Shown: piece after piece, positions 57,223 through 64,000 of the stretch | How positions within the stretch are numbered: position 1 is the stretch's first letter | Layout: each line of letters starts with the position of its first letter | Source of the DNA: Endomychus coccineus | Taxonomy: Eukaryota; Arthropoda; Insecta; Coleoptera; Endomychidae | DNA length: 64,000 nucleotides | NCBI GenBank assembly: GCA_958510875.1 | Contig: OY294068.1 | Span: forward strand, 70,720,633 to 70,784,632 | Direction of reading: 5' to 3' | The notes under the pieces: generated by a model | The model's input: only the letters and a program-made list of their open reading frames with translations | Database searches by the model: none | What the model was told of the DNA's origin: nothing | Made by a program: the position numbers and the translations under genes

Positions 57223-58681
57223 TGTCTAAAACCGGATTACTTAAAACTAATTGTATTAACACAAAGCGTCCTTATCGCACCGATTTCAATTAAAATGCCC
57301 ATGTCGCCGAAACGAACAGAAACACGAAATCGAAATTGTAACACATCAATGTTATAAGTATAATATATCAAGAATCCACTGTTAAGCAGTACTCTTAAAA
57401 AATGCGAACTCATGTCAACAAAGTCTATGAACGACTGAAAACGAGAACATTAGGTTCAAGTATCCACTTCTAAATCAGATGTTACGATTTACGAGGTAAT
57501 AGAAAAAGGTTTGTACGTTATTGGAAATATACCTTTGACATTCTACCTAATATATACTTTTAACATAATAAAGACGCATGTAGGAATTTGCAAGAGTTTT
57601 AATTAATTAAGTTAGTATAAATCTGACTTAGTGTCTGAATATCTGTCCTATGATTTACAGATTTGGAGCCACGTTTTATGTTAATCATCTCCAGAACAGA
57701 TCTTTCATAATAATTGGTTTCCTCAGTTAATATATTAACATTTTTGTAATCGAATTGATGGTTATAATCAGAGCAGTGTTTAGCAAGGGCGGTGGAATTT
57801 TCTAAGTTTTTGTTTCTTGTGCTATACTTATGGCCATACATTCTTTTTTGTAAATATTGTTTAGAGATTCCAGCATAAGTCCCATCGCAATCTAAACAGT
57901 TTAATTTGTATACTGTGTGGGTTTGTTTATCTCTAGGTATTAAATGTTTTAGATTTGAGAAATATTTGCCAACACAGTTAGTAGGCTTATGCGATATTTA
58001 TATCATACTTTTTCAAACATTTCTTAATTTTCTCTGAGGTCTCCGGAATGTATGGTAAAGTTATAAAATTGTCTGTATTACCTTTTATGTTATTTATATA
58101 TGAAGATTCATTATAGATTTTGTTTATATTTTCTTCAATGATAGGAGTGAAAAATGTTTTTGGGTAGCCATTCATTTTCTGTGTATCACGAACAATTTTT
58201 AAATTTTTGGGGCGGTCCTCTGCATGGGACAATTTAACCGCGCGATCTGTAAGGCTGTTTAAACACTTCTTTTTATAACATATTGGTGCAACGGAATTGA
58301 AGGGGAAGATAACGTTGAGACCAAAGTTCTTTAGTAAACCACGAAGTTTTTATTTTCCATCTGCATCATGCCTAATGTTCATATCTAGGAAATTTAGGTT
58401 TTTGTTCACTTCACGTACTGAATTTTATCATTGGGAACACACATAAGGCAATCATCTACATACCGTTTGTAGAATACGGGTTGAAAATCTAGTGAATTTA
58501 TAACGGATTCCTCTAGGCATTCCATAATAAAGTTAGCAATAGTAGCTGAAATAGGAGATTCCATTGCTGTGCAATGAATATTTGTCCAAAATATTGCTCA
58601 CCGTATTGAAAATAAGTGCATTCTAAGCAAACCTGTATAGTGTGATCGAATTAGCTTTTTGGAGTTTTTAATTCTGAGTTC

Positions 58682-60219
58682 GGAGAAACAAATTGCTTTT
58701 AGTAGATAATTATAATACAAATTGAAGGAACTAAAATCGAACACTTTTTAATCGTCGCAACAGGTCCAAAAAAAATGGTAAAAATGGCCAAAACTGGTTT
58801 TTCGCTTGGGACATCGTCGGATTGCGTTAAAAAGAAAAAATCTTTCAATAAGCTTATGCGCCGTAAAAAGACGGAAAAAATGAGTTGCAAGTGAACCCGA
58901 TTGTACCAGCGGTGACCCTGCAAATTGCAAAAAACCATCGATTTTGCTCGAAATTTCAAATATTCATAACTCTTGTTCCTTTGAAGATTGAGAACTGAAA
59001 TTTTGATAAGTTGTAGCTTTTGTGCCCATCAAGTACCACACAAAATTTCAGCCTAATGCAAAAAAAAGCACTTTTGTAAAATGGCCCTAAAAAAGTTGTG
59101 GTGCGGTAACGCGCTATTTTTTTCACATGATCATCTTCTTCAATAGTTAATGAACAACTTACCAAATTTCCAACCTCTTAAATTCCGTAAAAGTTGCTAA
59201 AACAATTATTTTAAATATTGGTATTTCGTGCGCTCGGTTGTGTGGCGGGCGTGGAAGGGAGATCTGCCGCGCTAGCAACACACACTCTACCCCACTCGGC
59301 TATCCGGCGTTTTCGAGCGTATGGGTTCAAAATGCAAACGCTCGTAAAAAACAACAATATCTCGGGAACCCTTGCTCGAAAATCGATGTTTATTTTTTCA
59401 ATCCGTACTACCATTCAATAATATTGAGATTGCGCGTATTTTCAAACTATAATAATATAAAATTACCATTACTCCCCAACAATATTATAATTACATTGTC
59501 TAGTATTACAACATTTTGGAACTGAAGTAAGTAACAAAATATTTTGTAATGTTTTACATGCTATAAGTAAGAGCAATTTCGTATATTACTACTTACATTC
59601 AATTTTTTAGTACAATATGTACTAAATACATTTTATCAATGTAACTTTTCAAATTTTTTGTATTATTTCTTATCGTTATTTGATATATTACAATAAAAAA
59701 TATGGTAAAATACCATACACATTGTTGTTCATTAACTATTGAAGAAGATGATCATGTGAAAAAAATAGCGCGCTACCGCACCACAACTTTTTTAGGGCCA
59801 TTTTACAAAAGTGCTTTTTTTTGCATTAAGCTGCGGTTTGCAAAAAGTGTACATACGATTGTGTGGTACTTGGTGGACACAAAAGCTAAAACTTATCAAA
59901 ATTTCAGTTCTCAATCTTCAAAGGAACAAGAGTTATGAATATTTGAAATTTCGAGCAAAATCGATGGTTTTTTGCAATTTGCAGGGTCACCGCTGGTACA
60001 ATCGGGTTCACTTGCAACTCATTTTTTCCGTCTTTTTCGGCGCATAAGCTTGTTGAAAGATTTTTTCTTTTTAACGCAATCCGACGATGTCCCAAGCGAA
60101 AAACCAGTTTTGGCCATTTTTACCATTTTTTTAAGACCTGTTGCGACGATTGAAAAGTGTTCGATTTTAGTTCCTTCAATTTGTATCATAATTATCTACT
60201 TAAAGCAATTTTTTTCTCC
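58682..60219. mobile_element. Foldback element 3 with GC-richer centre, inside Penelope 2
   Basis: Arms 58682-59157 and 59724-60219 are inverted copies (GGAGAAA ends; AACTAAAATCGAACACTTTT, TTTTTCGCTTGGGACATCGT, GCAAGTGAACCCGATTGTAC). The centre of about 565 bases contains GTGTGGCGGGCGTGGAAGGG and CCGCGCTAGCAACACAC, more GC-rich than the surroundings. Frames in the arms (for example 58699-58959) are shadows on both strands. It interrupts the Penelope RT between its SLDVISLFTN and AMESPISA blocks. No clear target duplication. Confidence 0.75.
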
Positions 60220-60524
60220 GAACTTGTTCTAAAATTACCGCCATTTTTAGCTAATTCTATCATACTAGTACTGCATTCATAAACTCCGATTGATCTAGAG
60301 GTGTGTGGTTTTTAATCTCTGCCCAACGTTTTTTGATGCTACTTAATGCCAAAACGACTGGTATATTTGTAAATAAAGAAATAACATCCAAGGAAATTAG
60401 TTGATGATTCACGGGTACGGATTGATTTTTTTCAAATTCATTAAAATGCCATGAGTCATTCACATAAAATTTATTTTTTCCTATTACATTTTTCAATCCT
60501 ATCATTAAAGAAAAAATAAACAAA

Positions 60525-61497
60525 ATCTATAATGGATCGTCATATATAAATAACATAAAAGGTAATACAGACAATTTTATAACATTACCATACATTCCGG
60601 AGACCTCAGAGAAAATTGAGAAATGTTTGAAAAGTATGATATAAATGTCGCGCATAAGCTTACTAACTGTGTTGGAAAATTTCTCAAATTTCTCAAATCT
60701 AAAACCTTTAATACCTAAAGATAAACAAACCCACACAGTATACAAATTAAATTGTTTAGATTGCGATGGGACTTATACTGAAATCTCTAAACAATATTTA
60801 CAAAAAAAAATGTATGGCCATAAGTATGGCACAAGAAAAAAAAAACTAAAAAATTCCACCGATCTTGCTAAACACTGCTTTGATTATAACCATCAATTCA
60901 ATTACAAAAATGTTAATATAGTAACTAAGGAAACCAATTATTGTAAAAGATCTATTCTGGAAATGATTCACATGAAACGTGACTCCAAATCTGTAAATCA
61001 TAGGACAGATAACACTAAGTCAGATTTATATTAACTCAATTAATTAAAACTCTTGCAAATTCCTACATGCGTCTTTATAACGTTAAAAGTATATTTTAGG
61101 TAGAATGTCAAAAGAATTTTTCCCAATAACTGACAAACCTTTCTCTATAAGCTCGTAAATCGTAACATCTGATTTGAAAGTGGATACTTGAACTTAATGT
61201 TCTCGTTTTTAAATCGTTCATAGACTTTGTTAACATGAGTTAGGATCTTTTAAAAGTACTCCTTCACAGTGAATTCTTGATATATTATACTTATAACATT
61301 GATCTGTTACAATTTCGATTATTCGTGTTTCTGTTCGTTTCGACGACGTGGGCATTTTAATTGAAATTGGTGCGATAAGGACGCTTTGTGTTAATACAAT
61401 TAGTTTTAAGTAATCCGGGTTTAGACATAATAAGTTTTCTGATGATGGTCGTGAGACCGAAACGTACGTAAAGCATAAGTGTGGATGTGACCTATTT
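60525..61497 (+). mobile_element. Inverted partial copy of Penelope-like element 2
   Basis: Plus-strand sequence 60525-61497 is an inverted copy of 57115-58140, about 85-90 percent similar by eye. It encodes an open GIY-YIG portion at 60645-61034 (KQTHTVYKLNCLDCDGTYTE, MYGHKYGTRKKKLKNSTDLA, KHCFDYNHQFNYKNVN) with the second Gly of the YIG-like motif changed to Glu. It begins abruptly at about 60525, where it abuts the 5'-truncated minus copy. The terminal sequence includes CTGATGATGGTCGTGAGACC. Confidence 0.75.
61425..61480 (+). ncRNA. Hammerhead-like motif, Penelope 2 inverted copy, core intact
   Basis: CTGATGA (61439-61445), GGTC-GTGA-GACC stem II, GAAAC (61459-61463), palindromic CGTACG as a minimal stem III, GTA triplet (61468-61470). 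Stem I is weak: compared with 57170-57222 a deletion of about 15 bases removed its 3' strand. One extra U follows the CUGAUGA box. Confidence 0.45.
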
Positions 61498-62612
61498 CCC
61501 GAGAATTTATATATGATAGAATATATCTTTCGTCTCTAGTATAGAAGGCGATGAGTGCATCTACCAGACCATACATTCGCAGCATGTACCATGATGTGAG
61601 CCTGGTTGAATATGTAAATATGTTACTCTTCTAACAAATCTACTGCAACCCGTAATATTTGGGATACGTAAATGACACATATGCACAGTGTCAGCCTTTT
61701 CTAGACTTACTATCTTTCTTACACATGCCGCAGTCTACTTAAGGCTAGCAATATAATAGTATTAAATATAAAATATGCCGTTCATACACCCAGTTTCTGA
61801 TTAAATGATCAGGGTTCGGAGTATTGTCGAATAGAAAGAATCTTTAAAAAACGCTGTTCATCAACAAAACTGTTCTTATAGAAAACTCAAACAACAACTT
61901 TGTTATGAACCAAACTTCAATCTGATCACTCCAAAAGATGAATGATCATCGTTGGTTAATTAGAAAGGTCAACGTATAATGATATTTGATCGTTTTTGCT
62001 CCATCTAGAAAAACTAAATATCAATCTCATGTCAATCCGGAATAGTATTGTTGGTTACATGTGGGTTGTTTTATAATTTGTTCATAATGCAGGATGCTTG
62101 GCTTTTCCTGGTTTGATTTGCTGAGGGAAACGTCAAAAGATTAAATGTCGGTACAAAAATAGTTTGCTCTCAGTTGTTGCTGACGTGCAAGGCAGTTAAT
62201 ACCGGTAAGGCAGCTAATACCGGTAGTGATAGTTTGTTACTAGTTACTATTCAGATACTCAAAATTAAACTTTGTACTTTTGAAATAAAAACCTGATCCT
62301 GGGACGACCGTGACAAATCTCTTGACATACTTTTTACATTATCTAGTAAAAGTATGACTCCTACGTTTTAAATTCCTAGTTTGCTAAAGAGGAACAACAA
62401 ACAACTAGTACTAAAATATAGCAACGCTTTTTCGATAGTCATCCGAATTTATCAATAGCTCAATGTTCATCGAACATCCTTACTTTTATATAAAGAATGA
62501 TCGATATCATTTTGAGTGAACGTAATATTGAATTTTCGTTGTAGCTTGGGGCTTAAGGAAACGGAATTCATTGATAATCGCGATACTGTGGACATCACAG
62601 GTGGATATTGAC
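61498..62612. other. Unannotated sequence
   Basis: No gene recognised. A 2-copy short repeat (GGCAGTTAATACCGGTA / GGCAGCTAATACCGGTA) lies at about 62192-62226. Confidence 0.4.
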
Positions 62613-63780
62613 CAGCGCTGCCAGATTTTTTTTTGCCAAGTCGGGATTTTGGAACTTTTAAAGTGAAAAAAGCGGGATTCTATCGTCGAAAGCGGAACAT
62701 AGTAAAAAAACGTATATAATCAGAAGTTTCTGAATATTTATCTTTTTATACGAGTTCAAATTACGTTTACGTAACAATAGATAGCAAAAATAGTCATAGA
62801 AAAGCTATTTTGATAAAAATATGATATTTTAAATCAGATTTACCCTATCGTTAAATAGTTGAGTCTTATTCGTCTTCTGAATAAAAAAAATAAAAAAAAC
62901 AGAAATCAAAATCAAAAAAGTTTTATTCATTAGAAAAATATGGCGTTTCAAATAATAGTCTGAAGAGTGAGTGTTACAAATTGCAACTTACAATAAGAGA
63001 ATAATTATTTATAAGAATTTCTTATTCATGATATTTCTGTGAAGATTTATCTTCTTTTAAAGTTTCCTTTTTCTCTTTAATAAAGATGAAGAACTCTTCA
63101 CAGGATAGCTGTAGATTAAACTGGATGAGTAATTCTGCTTTCATTAAATTTATGGAGCATTTATTTCTGGCATCCGACCATTTTAGATTCATCTGGGAAA
63201 AAACGCGTTCAGGAAAGCAGTTTGATGTTGGGATACTTAATATTAAAGACACTAGTTTAAACATATTCCTGGTATCTTTTTTTGGAAACTGTTGAAAGAG
63301 CTGGTGCCATTTCTGTGCGGTGGTGGCATTGGTGTATTTGCCACTATTCCCACTAATACGTCCAAGGATGATTTCAACAAGTTAAATTCTTCATATAAGT
63401 TATCTACCGAAATATTATCGCCTGTCAATTTTATTAAAGATACAGCATTTCCAATCATGTCAAAACTAACTTCACTTTCCAGGTTTATGAATTTAAGTCT
63501 AGAAAAAATATTTTCATCTGAAAAATTATAACGTTTGTCTATATATTGTTGACAATTTGTGTAAAAAATTTTGAAGTCTTCGATGGCTTTGGTCCGTTCA
63601 GATTCAACCAATTTATTTAAAATCTGTTTCGACTGGTAGCCGGAAACCCATTGTTTAGCACGCTGCACGCACGGTCGAGTTATCACCGAAAAGCGGGACT
63701 GAGCCTGTCCGGCGCGGGACATTTAATTTTGATTTAAAAATCGGGACGTCCCGCCAAAATCGGGACGTCTGGCAACGCTG
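62613..63780. mobile_element. Truncated hAT-like element
   Basis: Ends CAGCGCTGCCAGA and inverse TCTGGCAACGCTG, a hAT-type terminus. Flanked by ATTGAC on both sides (62607-62612, 63781-63786), only 6 bases where hAT normally duplicates 8. CGGGACGTCCCG-type words recur near the right end. It contains only the C-terminal part of a hAT transposase on the minus strand. Confidence 0.75.
63022..63722 (-). pseudogene. hAT transposase C-terminal part with dimerisation domain
   Basis: Minus-strand frame 63722-63252 (FDMIGNAVSLIKLTGDNISV) runs into a frameshift near 63255 and continues as 63264-63022 with VSLILSIPTSNCFPERVFSQ then MNLKWSDARNKCSINLMKAE, the hAT C-terminal dimerisation motif (consensus SIP-SNA-VERVFS-M). 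The N-terminal zinc-finger and DDE regions are missing. It would not encode an active enzyme. Confidence 0.8.
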
Positions 63781-64000
63781 ATTGACGCTCCAATAAACAC
63801 TGCTCATATTCATTCGTCTTCCACATTCATAATATGAGACACTGTTTTGTTTCCAATCGTACCATAAGTAAACAACAAATTTTCGCCGGGCAAGTTTATG
63901 GAACGGCGTTTTTAAGTATTTATTGAAATTATGATAAAATGAAAGAACAATTACTTTGTTTTTATACCACTGTTGATAATAACATGAAAACGTTACTATA

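Larger units (their letters stand above)
57115..60530 (-). mobile_element. Penelope-like retroelement 2 (minus strand), split by a foldback
   Basis: In minus-strand order: RT N-terminal blocks VNHQLISLDVISLFTNIPVV (about 60410-60340), then the foldback 58682-60219, then AMESPISATIANFIMECLEE (about 58565-58505), YKRYVDDCLM (58443-58472, catalytic YVDD), and GIY-YIG: HTVYKLNCLDCDGTYAGISK (about 57930-57870) with the open stretch 57599-57841 (MYGHKYSTRNKNLENSTALA then KHCSDYNHQFDYKNVN). The 3' terminal region down to 57115 includes a hammerhead-like motif. Multiple frame breaks. Different family from Penelope 1. Confidence 0.8.

Noticed and set aside
58699..60232. Several 60-95-codon frames in and around foldback 3 as genes
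   Set aside because: They occur as mirrored pairs in the two arms and on both strands, and are by-products of the inverted repeat.

Overview
The window looks like an AT-rich insect nuclear genome segment, possibly a beetle (inferred from the mix of element families; the species cannot be fixed from the sequence). There is no bacterial-style gene organisation. Genes are split by GT-AG introns, and almost everything recognisable is a transposable element (TE), usually broken and often inserted inside another TE.

Host-like coding sequence is sparse. A first coding exon starts at ATG 7096 and ends at a strong splice donor. A phase-compatible exon lies at 31941-31981, perhaps followed by a 6-base microexon and a further short exon near 32.1 and 32.7 kb. 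If these belong together, one gene has an intron of about 24.7 kb holding most of the TEs between 9.5 and 31.6 kb. I could not identify this gene. Part of a broken gene of a repetitive arthropod family lies on the minus strand at the left edge.

Layout. 5.0-6.3 kb: LINE reverse transcriptase (RT) fragment. 10.9-13.1 kb: mariner-like element with very long terminal inverted repeats (TIRs) and a nearly complete transposase. 13.4-14.2 kb: LINE RNase H relic. 14.7-17.6 kb: deleted Gypsy-type retrotransposon with a 31-bp tandem array beside pol. 18.6 kb: MITE with 8-bp target-site duplications (TSDs). 19.2-20.65 kb: LINE with RNase H. 20.8-28 kb: mariner-like elements, their deletion derivatives and a LINE. 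28-29.6 kb: minus-strand LINE endonuclease-RT. 30.3-31.6 kb: dead mariner. 32.8-33.8 kb: element with 8-bp TSD and a THAP-like exon.

34.8-41.6 kb: a composite P-element-like structure flanked by the 8-bp TSD CTAGGTAC. Its first unit carries an intact four-exon THAP-domain gene with no transposase catalytic domain. Its second unit is an internally deleted copy, interrupted by a 3.5-kb TA-flanked element full of ACACC/GGTGT subterminal motifs. 43.2-44.4 and 45.4-46.4 kb: two foldback elements sharing a core motif. 45.2-52.1 kb: a nested stack in which a Spy-like element with an open 451-residue transposase sits in the TIR of a Sola-like element, which sits in a LINE that also holds one of the foldbacks.

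52.2-61.5 kb: Copia gag relic, a tRNA-like sequence, and two Penelope-like retroelements (RT plus GIY-YIG) with hammerhead-ribozyme-like termini. The second is inversely duplicated and interrupted by a large foldback. 62.6-63.8 kb: truncated hAT element. The strongest candidates for novelty are the composite P-like element with its THAP-only gene and nested ACACC element, the Spy-in-Sola nest, the foldback family, and the ribozyme-like Penelope ends.
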